From Microbaculum marinum (lineage in GTDB: Bacteria > Pseudomonadota > Alphaproteobacteria > Rhizobiales > Tepidamorphaceae), in assembly GCF_042646165.1 (NCBI RefSeq), contig NZ_JBHRTC010000003.1: a stretch of 64,000 nt of DNA. The stretch is one strand, 5' to 3'. The notes beneath the pieces are model-generated. The model was given only the letters and a program-made list of their open reading frames with translations, ran no database searches and had not been told where the DNA came from. This document shows positions 46,290-54,718 of the stretch, piece by piece. Within the stretch, counting starts at the first letter, position 1. Every line of letters begins with the position of its first letter. Made by a program: the position numbers and the translations under genes.

Positions 46290-46973
46290 GTGGCTCCGCC
46301 CCGTCGCCCCCGCCCCGGATCCCGGGTGCCGATCGTGCCAGACGGGGAACTGTGGCGCAAAGTGACGGAGACGGTGGCGCCGCTGAAGTCGCGCCGCAAG
46401 GCCCACCGTACGCCGGAAACGCCGGAAGTCTCGCCGGATCAGGCGCAGGGCGGGGAATTGGCGGCCGGCGATGCGCGACCTGCCGCCGGGCAGACGGCAA
46501 AGGCGAAAGCCTCCGGAAAGGCCGCCGCGGCAGCGAAGGCGCGGAGGTCCGGGGCACACCCGCCACCACCACCCCTGAATCCGCTCGACCGGCGGCTGAC
46601 GCGGCGGATCGGCCGCGGCTCCCGCGCCGTCGACGCAGTCATCGACCTGCACGGCCTAACCCAGCGCGAGGCGCATGACCGGCTGCTGTCCTTCCTGCAG
46701 GGCGCCCGCGACCGCGGCCACCGCGTGGTGCTGGTCGTCACCGGCAAGGGCCGCCCCGCCGCCGAAGGCGACCTGCTGGAGACCGACTGGTGGCAGGAGG
46801 GCACGCGCGGGGTGCTGCGCCGGGCGGTTCCCGAGTGGCTGGCGACGGCGCCGTTCCGGCTGCTGGTGGTGGGCTACGAACAGGCCCACAGCCGCAGGGG
46901 CGGCGAGGGCGCGATCTACGTGCAGATCCGCCGCAAACCCCGCCAGGGGCCCGGTAAGGGAACTGGCAAATGA
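46290..46973 (+). CDS. Smr/MutS2-type domain protein
   Basis: A 227-residue protein. The first 90 residues are charged, Ala/Lys-rich and probably disordered. The Smr domain covers about 110-215, with DLHGLTQREAHDRL, VVTGKGRPA and a C-terminal HSRRGGEGAIYVQIRR. Stand-alone Smr proteins can nick DNA or RNA; recent work on relatives points to RNA cleavage in ribosome rescue, but the substrate here is unknown. Start is GTG 46290, 9 bp after mltA. The stop overlaps the XRE regulator start (ATGA), so the two are coupled. Confidence 0.87.
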   Translation: MAPPRRPRPGSRVPIVPDGELWRKVTETVAPLKSRRKAHRTPETPEVSPDQAQGGELAAGDARPAAGQTAKAKASGKAAAAAKARRSGAHPPPPPLNPLDRRLTRRIGRGSRAVDAVIDLHGLTQREAHDRLLSFLQGARDRGHRVVLVVTGKGRPAAEGDLLETDWWQEGTRGVLRRAVPEWLATAPFRLLVVGYEQAHSRRGGEGAIYVQIRRKPRQGPGKGTGK

Positions 46974-47335
46974 CCCCGTTCGGCGCGCGGCTGCGCGCCA
47001 TGCGACAGGCGCGCGGCGTGACGCTGTCGACGATGGCGGCCGACCTCGGCGTCTCGTCTGCCTATCTCTCCGCCCTCGAGCACGGCCGGCGCGGCCGCCC
47101 GCCCTGGCACCTGGTGCAGGGGGTGATCGCCTATTTCAACGTGATCTGGGACGAGGCCGAGGAACTCGCCAGGCTCGCCGAACTCTCGCATCCTCGCGTC
47201 ACCGTCGACACCGCCGGCCTGGCCCCGGAGGCGACCGAACTCGCCAACCTGCTGGCGCGCGACATCGCCAGGCTCACCCGCGAGGATGCCGCCGACCTTG
47301 TCCAGCGCCTGAAACGGGCGACCGGCAGCGAGTAG
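46970..47335 (+). CDS. XRE-type helix-turn-helix regulator
   Basis: A 121-residue regulator whose N-terminal half is a Cro/C1-type HTH: FGARLRAMRQARGVTLSTMA, then DLGVSSAYLSALEHGRRGRPP as recognition region. The C-terminal half (about 65-121) is helical and acidic, with AEELARLAELSHPRVTVDTAGL and an LAxxIARLT helix, of unknown function. Similar small HTH proteins often sit after mltA-smr in Rhizobiales. Its ATG is inside the smr stop codon. Repetitive non-coding DNA follows. Confidence 0.87.
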   Translation: MTPFGARLRAMRQARGVTLSTMAADLGVSSAYLSALEHGRRGRPPWHLVQGVIAYFNVIWDEAEELARLAELSHPRVTVDTAGLAPEATELANLLARDIARLTREDAADLVQRLKRATGSE

Positions 47336-47854
47336 CCTCGGCTGCGCCGGGGTCGCTAGGGTTGCCGTGCTGACGTACTGCTGCACCTGAGGCGGAAGCG
47401 TCGCGGCGGCCGCCGTGCGGCCGATGCGGTGGCTGCGCCGGGCTTTGCGCTGGGTCCCGGCGCGGGTGCCGGGACGTAGGCTGCGGTTGGGGCGGGGACG
47501 TTGCCATACGGGAAGATTGCGCCCCGGACGTGATCCGCGGGCCCAGCCCCGGTGGCTGCCATGGATGATGCCGATCTGTCTGAACGGCCGCCGGTGCGGC
47601 CGATGCGACGGCTTATTGCGCTGGGTCCCGGCGCGGGGGCCGGGACGTAGGCTGCGGTGGGGGCGGGGACGTTGCGGCGATACGGGAAGATTATGCCCCG
47701 GATCCGATCCGGGGCCGAACCCGGCGGCTGCCACGGATGATGCCGATCCGTCTGAACAGCGGCCGGTGCGGCCGGTGCGGCGGCTGCGCCGGATCCCGTT
47801 GTCACGAGGATTCGGGGACATGTCACAGGCGTTGCGGCACCTTCCGCGGAGCCT
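47336..47854. other. 519-bp non-coding gap with tandem repeats
   Basis: Apart from the tandem repeats listed separately, I see no credible gene here. It separates the XRE regulator from the convergent CysZ-like gene. Confidence 0.7.
47415..47792. repeat. tandem repeat, two units of about 172-179 bp plus a partial third
   Basis: Units begin with GTGCGGCCG at 47415, 47594 and 47766. The third stops after about 27 bp and matches the first unit's start best. Shared blocks inside the units include TGGGTCCCGGCGCGGG, CCGGGACGTAGGCTGCGGT, GGGCGGGGACGTTGC and GGATGATGCCGATC. Each unit contains an inverted repeat GTCCCGGC / GCCGGGAC and a CCCCGGA...-type palindrome, resembling the dispersed palindromic repeats of Rhizobiales. 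A minus-strand frame through it encodes repeated Pro/Ala-rich peptide, which I take to be a by-product. Confidence 0.8.
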
Positions 47855-48526
47855 CTAATAGGCGCGGCCTTCGGCAGATATGCGCTTGTGCAGCCGCACC
47901 ATGAAGGAGGCGGCGAACAGGGGGGTGGCGAGGTTGACGATCGGGATCATCACGAACAGCGCCACGATCAGGCCGGCGGCGAAGATGCGACCGCCATTGG
48001 CCCGGCGCAGGGCGCGGGCCTCCTCGTAGCCGCGATGGCGCAGCGCCGCGAACTCGAAATACTCGCGGCCGAGCAGGTAGGCGTTGGCGAGCAGGAAGGC
48101 GACCAGGTTGATGCCCGGGATCAGCAGGAGGACGAGGGCCACCAGATTCGCCAGGATCACGGCGCCGAAGAACTTCACCGAGGTGACCAGCGTCTGCACC
48201 GCCGGCAGGCCGCGGCCGACCGGGTCGGCGGGAAAGGCCGTCGTCTCGACCTTGCCGGCGATCTCGTCGAGGAAGAAGCCGGCGACGAGCGAGGAGACCG
48301 GCGCAACCAGGAACACCAGCGCCACGACGAAGCCGGCGCCGGCCAGCCAGTCGACCGCGGTCTCGGCCCAGGACCACGGCAGCGTGACGAAGTGGTCGAA
48401 CAGCGAAATCAGCACGAACCAAAGGGCCACCAGCGCCGCCAGCGTCAGCCCGAGGGTGCGCAACAGCACGGCGCGGAACGGCCTGGAGACCACGTCCGAA
48501 AGTGCGGCAAGCGCATCCGAGATCAT
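47855..48526 (-). CDS. CysZ-like (EI24 domain) membrane protein
   Basis: A 223-residue integral membrane protein with about four to five spans: LALLRTLGLTLAALVALWF-type first helix, AGAGFVVALVFLVAPVSSLVAGFF, VILANLVALVLLLIPGINLVAFLLAN (split) and IFAAGLIVALFVMIPIVNLATPLF. DEIAGKVETTAFPADPVG between helices and YLLGREYFEFAALRH are the EI24/CysZ landmarks. CysZ moves sulfate in enterobacteria, but many members of this family are uncharacterised. The gene stands alone, so a sulfate role is not supported by context. Confidence 0.85.
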   Translation of the reverse strand: MISDALAALSDVVSRPFRAVLLRTLGLTLAALVALWFVLISLFDHFVTLPWSWAETAVDWLAGAGFVVALVFLVAPVSSLVAGFFLDEIAGKVETTAFPADPVGRGLPAVQTLVTSVKFFGAVILANLVALVLLLIPGINLVAFLLANAYLLGREYFEFAALRHRGYEEARALRRANGGRIFAAGLIVALFVMIPIVNLATPLFAASFMVRLHKRISAEGRAY

Positions 48527-48779
48527 CTGCGATCCTCAGTCTCCCGAATGGCCCGTCCGGCCAAGGTCCCGTCGCAACGAGACATAGGCGAGTGGGCGGC
48601 GTTCCGCAACGCGTGGGCAGCGATGGGGGAAAATTCCCCTGCGAAATCAGTCTCTAACGGACGGAATCGGGCTTCTGCGGGGGTTGCGGGGGCTCGTGCA
48701 GGCCGTATAGTGCGGCGGACACCGCAACCACCCGAAAACACCGGTCGTCAGAACCGGCAGGAAGAGATCTTACCTTAAC

Positions 48780-49781
48780 ATGGCAGACGCAAAATTCGAC
48801 GTCGTCGGCATCGGCAACGCCATCGTCGACGTAATCGCCCGCGCCGAGGACGATTTCCTGGTGCGCGAAGGCCTCGCCAAGGGGTCGATGAACCTGATCG
48901 ACGAGGCCCGCGCCGACACGCTCTATTCGGAGATGGGGCCGGCGACGGAGATGTCCGGCGGCTCCTGCGGCAACACGATCGCGGGGCTCGCCTCGTTCGG
49001 CGGGCGCGGCGCCTATTTCGGCAAGGTCGCCGAGGACGGCCTGGGCAAGGCCTTCGGGCACGACATCCGGGCGCTCGGGGTCCACTTCCAGACGCCGGCG
49101 CTGACCGAGGGTCCGTCCACCGCGCGCTGCCTGGTCATGGTGACGCCGGACGGCGAGCGGACCATGAACACGTTCCTGGGCGCCTGCCAGATGCTCGGGC
49201 CCGAAGACGTCGAGGCCGACGTCGTGGCGAATTCCAGCATCCTCTACATGGAGGGCTACCTGTGGGATCCGCCGCAGGCCAAGAAGGCCTTCGTGCATGC
49301 CGCAGGCATCGCCCGCGAGCACGGCCGCGAGGTGGCGCTGAGCCTGTCGGATTCCTTCTGCGTCGACCGCTACCGCGCCGAGTTCCTCGACCTGATCCGG
49401 TCGGGCACCGTGACGCTGCTGTTCGGCAACGAGTCCGAATTGCACTCGCTCTACGAGACCGCCGACACGGAGGCGGCGATGGCGGCGCTGCAGGCCGACT
49501 GCCGGTTCGCCGTGGTGACGCGCTCGGAGAAGGGCGCGGTGGTGCTGAAGGACGGCGAGCGGATCGCGGTGCCCGCGGCCCCGGTCGAGAGGATCGTCGA
49601 CCTGACCGGCGCCGGCGACCTGTTCGCCGCCGGCTTCCTGTTCGGCCTCGCCCGCGGCCGGGATCCGGAGACCTGCGCCAGGCTCGGCGGCCTGGCGGCG
49701 GCCGAGGTGATCAGCCATATCGGCGCGCGCCCGCAGGTCAGCCTGAAGGAGCTCGCCCAGCAGAACGGGCTGCCGGTGTAG
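48780..49781 (+). CDS. PfkB-family adenosine kinase
   Basis: A 333-residue ribokinase-family enzyme. The N-terminal DVVGIGNAIVDVIARAEDDFL and GGSCGNTIAGLASFGGRGAYFGKVAEDGLG (split motif about 60-90) match alphaproteobacterial adenosine kinases. The C-terminal PfkB signature DLTGAGDLFAAGFLFGL near 275-291 has the catalytic Asp. It probably phosphorylates adenosine to AMP for purine salvage or S-adenosylhomocysteine turnover. Related sugar kinases cannot be excluded by eye. It has about 250 bp of upstream DNA with GGAAGAG before the ATG and is followed by palindromic repeats. Confidence 0.88.
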   Translation: MADAKFDVVGIGNAIVDVIARAEDDFLVREGLAKGSMNLIDEARADTLYSEMGPATEMSGGSCGNTIAGLASFGGRGAYFGKVAEDGLGKAFGHDIRALGVHFQTPALTEGPSTARCLVMVTPDGERTMNTFLGACQMLGPEDVEADVVANSSILYMEGYLWDPPQAKKAFVHAAGIAREHGREVALSLSDSFCVDRYRAEFLDLIRSGTVTLLFGNESELHSLYETADTEAAMAALQADCRFAVVTRSEKGAVVLKDGERIAVPAAPVERIVDLTGAGDLFAAGFLFGLARGRDPETCARLGGLAAAEVISHIGARPQVSLKELAQQNGLPV

Positions 49782-49817
49782 CAGCCGGGGCAGCCGGCGC
49801 CCGTATCCTGCCGCCCG

Positions 49818-49866
49818 CCCGCATGGTTCGGGACGCGTTGCTTGCGCAAGGCTCCTCGCCATGAGG
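49818..49866. repeat. REP-like palindromic repeat (copy 1)
   Basis: About 49 bp forming an imperfect hairpin: ATGGTTCGGGACGC at one end and GCCATGAGG at the other. It is nearly identical to the element at 51088-51136 in the same orientation. The two flank the Ntn-hydrolase gene. Confidence 0.75.
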
Positions 49867-49905
49867 GCTGTCTTTGTGTGTCGGGGTGTTCCGCCATCAT
49901 ACGAG

Positions 49906-49951
49906 CCTCATCGAGAGATAGCCGCGTCAGCGGCTGTCTCGAACCACGAGG
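49906..49951. repeat. REP-like palindromic repeat
   Basis: CCTCATCGAGAG...CTCGAACCACGAGG with inner stem AGCCGC / GCGGCT. Same dispersed family as the elements near 60.7 and 62.6 kb. Confidence 0.7.
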
Positions 49952-50074
49952 CGCCGGCGGCATAGATCCCCACCCATCGTGACCGGACCGCAGCCGGCGT
50001 GTCCGGGACGCGTTGCCCTGGCCACCGCTGCCGTGCAACGGTGCGCCGGCGCAACGACACAAAGGGGGGCCATC

Positions 50075-51052
50075 ATGTGTACGCGGGTACTCTACGGGAC
50101 GGGCAACGGGACGTTCCTGACCGGTCGCAACATGGACTGGAGCGACGTCCACATGCAGACCGACCTGTGGGCGTTTCCGCGCGGCATGGCGCGCGACGGC
50201 GGCACCGGCGAGGGCACGGTGCGCTGGACCTCCGCCTACGGCTCGGTGGTCGTCGCGGTCTACGACCTCGCCGTCTCCGACGGCCTGAACGAGGCCGGCC
50301 TGGCCGGCAACCTGCTGTACCTGGTCGAATCCGATTTCGGCGATGCGGCGGCGCGCGGCAAGCCGACGATCTCGGTCGGCGCCTGGCTGCAATACATGCT
50401 CGACAACTACGCGACCGTCGCCGAGGCGGTGGCGGCGATGGGCGACGATCCGCTGACCATCATCACAGCCGACGCGCCGAACGGCAAGCCGGCCACCGTG
50501 CACATCGCGCTGTCCGATGCGGGCGGCGATTCGGCCATCTTCGAGTTCGTCGGCGGGGCGCTGAAGATCCATCACAGCGCCGACTACCGGGTGATGACGA
50601 ATTCGCCGGTCTACGACCAGCAGCTCGCGATCAACGCCTACTGGGACCTGATCGGCGGCCAGCACTTCCTGCCAGGGACGATCAACGCCGCCGACCGCTT
50701 CGCGCGCGCCAGCTACAACCTGAAATCGACCCCGAAATTCACCGATCCGCGCGCCGCGCTGGCGGCGATCTTCTCGCAGATGCGGGCCGTATCGACGCCG
50801 CTCGGCCTGAGCGATCCGGACAAGCCGAACATCTCCTCGACGCTGTGGCGGACCGTCATCGACCACGACGCGAGGCGCTACTTCTTCGATTCGGTGATCA
50901 ACCCGTCGGTGATCTGGCTCGATCTCGACAAGCTCGACCTCGGCCCCGGCGCGGCGGCGCGCAAGCTGAAGCTGCAGCAGCCCGAGGACACCGGCGGCGA
51001 GGTTTCGGGCCGGCTGGAGGCGGCAGAACCGTTCGAGTTCCTGGTGCCGTGA
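50075..51052 (+). CDS. linear amide C-N hydrolase (choloylglycine hydrolase family)
   Basis: A 325-residue Ntn hydrolase whose mature N-terminal nucleophile is Cys2 (MCTRVLYGTG). The other catalytic positions of bile-salt hydrolase and penicillin V acylase are all present: Arg18 and Asp21 (TGRNMDW), Asn79 (GLAGNLLYL), Asn176 (MTNSPVY) and Arg208 or 211 (NAADRFARASY). Substrates in free-living relatives include penicillin V, N-acyl-homoserine lactones and N-acyl amino acids; the true one here is unknown. There is no signal peptide, so the enzyme is probably cytoplasmic. AAGGGGGG precedes the ATG. The gene sits alone between near-identical REP-like repeats. Confidence 0.9.
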   Translation: MCTRVLYGTGNGTFLTGRNMDWSDVHMQTDLWAFPRGMARDGGTGEGTVRWTSAYGSVVVAVYDLAVSDGLNEAGLAGNLLYLVESDFGDAAARGKPTISVGAWLQYMLDNYATVAEAVAAMGDDPLTIITADAPNGKPATVHIALSDAGGDSAIFEFVGGALKIHHSADYRVMTNSPVYDQQLAINAYWDLIGGQHFLPGTINAADRFARASYNLKSTPKFTDPRAALAAIFSQMRAVSTPLGLSDPDKPNISSTLWRTVIDHDARRYFFDSVINPSVIWLDLDKLDLGPGAAARKLKLQQPEDTGGEVSGRLEAAEPFEFLVP

Positions 51053-51087
51053 GGGGCGGGCGAAGGCCGTCGTCGCCGGTGGCCCGC

Positions 51088-51136
51088 CCTCGTGGTTCGA
51101 GACGCCTTGCTTGACGCAAGGCTCTTCACCATGAGG
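51088..51136. repeat. REP-like palindromic repeat (copy 2)
   Basis: CCTCGTGGTTCGAGACG...CACCATGAGG with inner stem CCTTGC / GCAAGG. It differs from the copy at 49818-49866 at only a handful of positions and has the same orientation. Confidence 0.75.
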
Positions 51137-51320
51137 GCTGCTTCTTCGCCGGGACACCAGCGAGGCGCTGCGAGAGGTTCATGACCCGCGCCATGCCGCA
51201 ACCGCTCCGCTGGGCCCCGGATCAGGTCCGGGGCGTAGTCGGTGTTGGTGGGACGGGAATGGGACCACATTCGGGGTGCCGACGGGACGATCAAGCACCG
51301 ACGCAGGGTGAAAACCTTCG

Positions 51321-52310
51321 CTACAGCTTCCTCAGCGCGACCTCCTCGATGAGGTGCTGCTCGCCCTTGGTCAGGATCAGGTCGGCGCGCTGGCGGGTCG
51401 GCAGGATGTTCTCTTCCAGGTTGACCAGGTTGATGCGCCGCCAGATGTCGCGGGCCGTGGCGACGGACTCCTCGTCGGTCAGCGTCGAATAGCGGTGGAA
51501 ATAGGCGCCGGGATCGCGGAAGGCGGTCTGGCGCAGCGTCATGAAGCGCTCGACATACCAGCGCTCGAGCGTTTCCTTGTCGGCGTCGATGTAGACGGAA
51601 AAGTCGAAATAGTCCGACACGAAGGGCACCGCCTTGCCGTCCCGCGGCAGCCGGCCGGGCTGCAGCACGTTGAGGCCCTCGACGATCAGGATGTCGGGAT
51701 TGTCGACGACCACGACCTGGTCCGGCGGCAGCACGTCGTAGGCGAAGTGCGAGTAGAGCGGGGCGGCGACGTTGCGCTCGCCGGCCTTGATGCGCGACAG
51801 GAACTTGAGCAGCGCGGCGACGTCGAAGCTTTCCGGGAAGCCCTTGCGGTGCATCAGGTTTTCCCGCTCGAGCACGGCATTGGGATAGAGGAAGCCGTCG
51901 GTGGTGACGAGGTCGACCTTCGGTGTGTTGGGCCAGCGGGTGAGCAGCGCCTGCAGGACGCGCGAGGTGGTCGACTTGCCGACCGCGACGGAGCCGGCGA
52001 TGCCGATGATGTAGGGCACCTTGCCGTCCCTGGCGCCGAGGAAGTAGCGGGTCGCCTTGAACAGGTCCTGGGTGGCGTTGACGTAGAGGCTAAGCAGCCG
52101 CGACAGCGGCAGATAGATGTCGACGACCTCGTCGATCGACAGGTCCTGGTTGAGACCGCGCAGCCGCAGCACCTCCGACTCGATCAGCGTCATCGGGGTG
52201 TCGGCGCGCAGCTCGGCCCATTCCTGCCGGGAGAAGGTGCGATAGGGCGACGGCACCCTGTCGCCGGGCGCCGGGAGGTCGCCGGTCACGGCCCTGATCT
52301 GGGGGTTCAT
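51321..52310 (-). CDS. coaA: type I pantothenate kinase
   Basis: A 329-residue prokaryotic pantothenate kinase, the first step of coenzyme A synthesis. The P-loop IAGSVAVGKSTTSRVLQALL lies near 103-122, VDLVTTDGFLYPNAVLERENLM gives the substrate region, and IVEGLNVLQPG, FVSDYFDFSVYIDA and YVERFMTLRQTAF follow as in E. coli CoaA. ATG 52310 overlaps the hisE stop (ATGA). It is the last gene of a hisH-hisA-hisF-hisE-coaA order typical of Rhizobiales. The other CoA gene in the window, coaE, is 10 kb away. Confidence 0.96.
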   Translation of the reverse strand: MNPQIRAVTGDLPAPGDRVPSPYRTFSRQEWAELRADTPMTLIESEVLRLRGLNQDLSIDEVVDIYLPLSRLLSLYVNATQDLFKATRYFLGARDGKVPYIIGIAGSVAVGKSTTSRVLQALLTRWPNTPKVDLVTTDGFLYPNAVLERENLMHRKGFPESFDVAALLKFLSRIKAGERNVAAPLYSHFAYDVLPPDQVVVVDNPDILIVEGLNVLQPGRLPRDGKAVPFVSDYFDFSVYIDADKETLERWYVERFMTLRQTAFRDPGAYFHRYSTLTDEESVATARDIWRRINLVNLEENILPTRQRADLILTKGEQHLIEEVALRKL

Positions 52311-52633
52311 ATCCGCCGGCTCGCCTTCTCCGCGATGCCGGAGGTTCCCTCGCGCCGGCCGAGCTCGGCGTAGATCTCCTCGAGCTCGACGTCGGCGGCC
52401 GCCAGCAGCACGACGAGATGATAGATCAGGTCGGCGGCCTCGGCGCGGATCGCGGCGCGGTCGCCGGCGAGCGAGGCGATCACCGTCTCGACGGCTTCCT
52501 CGCCGAGCTTCTTGGCGCACTGGCCGACACCGCGATGCAGGAGTTTGGCGGTGTAGGAGGTCTCCGGATCGGCGCCCTTGCGGGTTTCGACGATCTTCGC
52601 GAGGTCCTCGATACTCAGACGCGCAACGGTCAT
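52307..52633 (-). CDS. hisE: phosphoribosyl-ATP pyrophosphatase
   Basis: A 108-residue MazG-like all-alpha enzyme of histidine synthesis (PR-ATP to PR-AMP). SYTAKLLHRGVGQCAKKLGEEAVETVIA (split at about 26-53) holds the Glu-rich metal site EEAVE, and EAADLIYHLVVLL has the EAAD. No HisI domain is fused. It begins 28 bp after the hisF stop and overlaps coaA by 4 bp. Confidence 0.96.
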   Translation of the reverse strand: MTVARLSIEDLAKIVETRKGADPETSYTAKLLHRGVGQCAKKLGEEAVETVIASLAGDRAAIRAEAADLIYHLVVLLAAADVELEEIYAELGRREGTSGIAEKASRRI

Positions 52634-52661
52634 GTTCCGATTATCCCAACCCGTGTCCGGT

Positions 52662-53438
<777 letters not shown>

Positions 53439-53448
53439 CGGGCGTCCT

Positions 53449-54180
53449 TCATGCCGCATCCGCGATCAGCTTGAGCGCCTCGGCCGCATCGAGGCGTCCG
53501 TCATAGAGCGCCCGGCCCGAGATCGCGCCCTCGAGGATCGCGCAGTCGGGCCGGAGCAGGCGCTTCACGTCGTCGATCGAGGCGAGGCCGCCCGAGGCGA
53601 TGACGGGGATCGAGACGGCGCGCGCGAGCTCCAGCGTCGAGTCGATGTTGAGCCCGGTCAGGATGCCGTCGCGGTCGATGTCGGTATAGACGATGGCGGC
53701 GACCCCGGCGTCCTCGAACATCTTCGCAAGTTCGACCGCGGTCAGTTCGGAGGTTTCCGCCCAGCCCTCGACCGCGACCTTGCCGCCGCGCGCGTCGATG
53801 CCGACGACGATGCGGCCGGGGAATGCCGCGCAGGCCTGCCGCACCAGTTCCGGGTCTCGCACGGCGACCGTGCCGAGGATCACCCTGCGGATGCCGCGCG
53901 TCAGCCAGGTGTCGATCCCGGCCATGTCCCGGATGCCGCCGCCGAGCTGGATCGGCACCGACACGGCCTTCAGGATCGCCTCGACGGCGGGCGCGTTGAC
54001 GCTCTTGCCCTCGAAGGCGCCGTTCAGGTCGACGACGTGCAGCCACGCGAACCCGGCGGCCTCGAAGTCGCGCGCCTGGGCGGCCGGATCGTCGCTGAAC
54101 ACGGTCGCGGCCTGCATGTCGCCCCTGACCAGGCGCACGCAACGGCCGTCCTTCAGATCGATGGCGGGGAACAGGATCAT
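53449..54180 (-). CDS. hisA: ProFAR isomerase HisA
   Basis: A 243-residue (beta-alpha)8 barrel that opens the ribose ring of ProFAR in histidine synthesis. Asp8 is in LFPAIDLKDGRCVRLVRGD, IQLGGGIRDMAG and VIASGGLASIDDV bind phosphates, and YTDIDRDGILTGLN is the second catalytic region. ATG 54180 starts the barrel directly; the open frame before it runs into the atypical segment. Its promoter must lie within that segment or beyond, because a terminator-like hairpin separates it from hisH. Confidence 0.97.
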   Translation of the reverse strand: MILFPAIDLKDGRCVRLVRGDMQAATVFSDDPAAQARDFEAAGFAWLHVVDLNGAFEGKSVNAPAVEAILKAVSVPIQLGGGIRDMAGIDTWLTRGIRRVILGTVAVRDPELVRQACAAFPGRIVVGIDARGGKVAVEGWAETSELTAVELAKMFEDAGVAAIVYTDIDRDGILTGLNIDSTLELARAVSIPVIASGGLASIDDVKRLLRPDCAILEGAISGRALYDGRLDAAEALKLIADAA

Positions 54181-54186
54181 CACAGG

Positions 54187-54218
54187 TTGTCCACACAGAA
54201 TATGGATACCGTGGACAA
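54187..54218. promoter_or_regulatory. inverted repeat upstream of hisA
   Basis: TTGTCCAC (54187-54194), 16 bp, GTGGACAA (54211-54218). Each arm extends a DnaA-like TTGTCCAC(A/G). It lies immediately before the hisA start and could be an operator or part of the hisA leader; the role is unknown. Confidence 0.4.
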
Positions 54219-54309
54219 ATAACCCCTTGTGTTCACAGGCTCGTTTAACTCTCCCCAACCAAGTTGACGTAGCGGAGGGAATCGCCGAATCTTTTTCGTT
54301 GACCAAAAG

Positions 54310-54338
54310 AAAAGCCGAGGCTGGACCCCTCGGCTTTT
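54310..54338. terminator. bidirectional intrinsic terminator between hisH and hisA
   Basis: Perfect 11-bp stem AAAAGCCGAGG / CCTCGGCTTTT with a 7-base loop. A-rich on one side and T-rich on the other, it can stop transcription from either direction. Confidence 0.85.
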
Positions 54339-54449
54339 CCAGACGCGCAAGTTGGATGCCGCGCGACGCAGTAGCGTGATCTGCATTGTGATTGAATCAA
54401 AACGCTTCGGCGTGGTCAAGGCATCTCCACTGGTACCAAAGGAGACGTC

Positions 54450-54716
54450 ATGGCTTTGTCCTTTGACGATGCGGTTGAGATTTGGATTGCGAAGTGGCGG
54501 AATGAACACGTACGTAAGCTTTGTGCGGTTTATGACGTCGACCCTCGCCGGTTGTATGAGGTCTGGGAAGAGAAGGTTCACGTAGGGAGTCGAAGCGTCG
54601 GGTACGCTCGCTTTAAGGTTGAAGATCCTCAGCTTGCAGCGATCACCGTTCCTGAACCTCATCAGCCGACGTTGAGAGTTGTGAAGAAAGTCCAGCCGGA
54701 ACTCTTCAACGACTAG
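54450..54716 (+). CDS. small protein of unknown function, atypical composition
   Basis: An 88-residue protein not recognised with certainty. AAAGGAG sits six bases before ATG 54450, an excellent ribosome site that supports a real gene. The stretch VRKLCAVYDVDPRRLYEVWEEKVHVGSR (split at about 21-48) has the spacing of a helix-turn-helix, and by memory it resembles small rhizobial proteins with a DNA-binding look. Its GC content is visibly lower than in the surrounding his genes. It points against the his operon, between hisH and hisA, and ends 2 bp before the convergent hisH stop. A phage or island remnant is possible. Confidence 0.65.
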   Translation: MALSFDDAVEIWIAKWRNEHVRKLCAVYDVDPRRLYEVWEEKVHVGSRSVGYARFKVEDPQLAAITVPEPHQPTLRVVKKVQPELFND

Positions 54717-54718
54717 CA

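Noticed and set aside
47356..47826. Minus-strand frame of 156 codons encoding repeated Pro/Ala-rich peptides
   Set aside because: The repetition comes from the tandem DNA repeat. The palindromes explain the sequence better than a protein, and there is no ribosome site.
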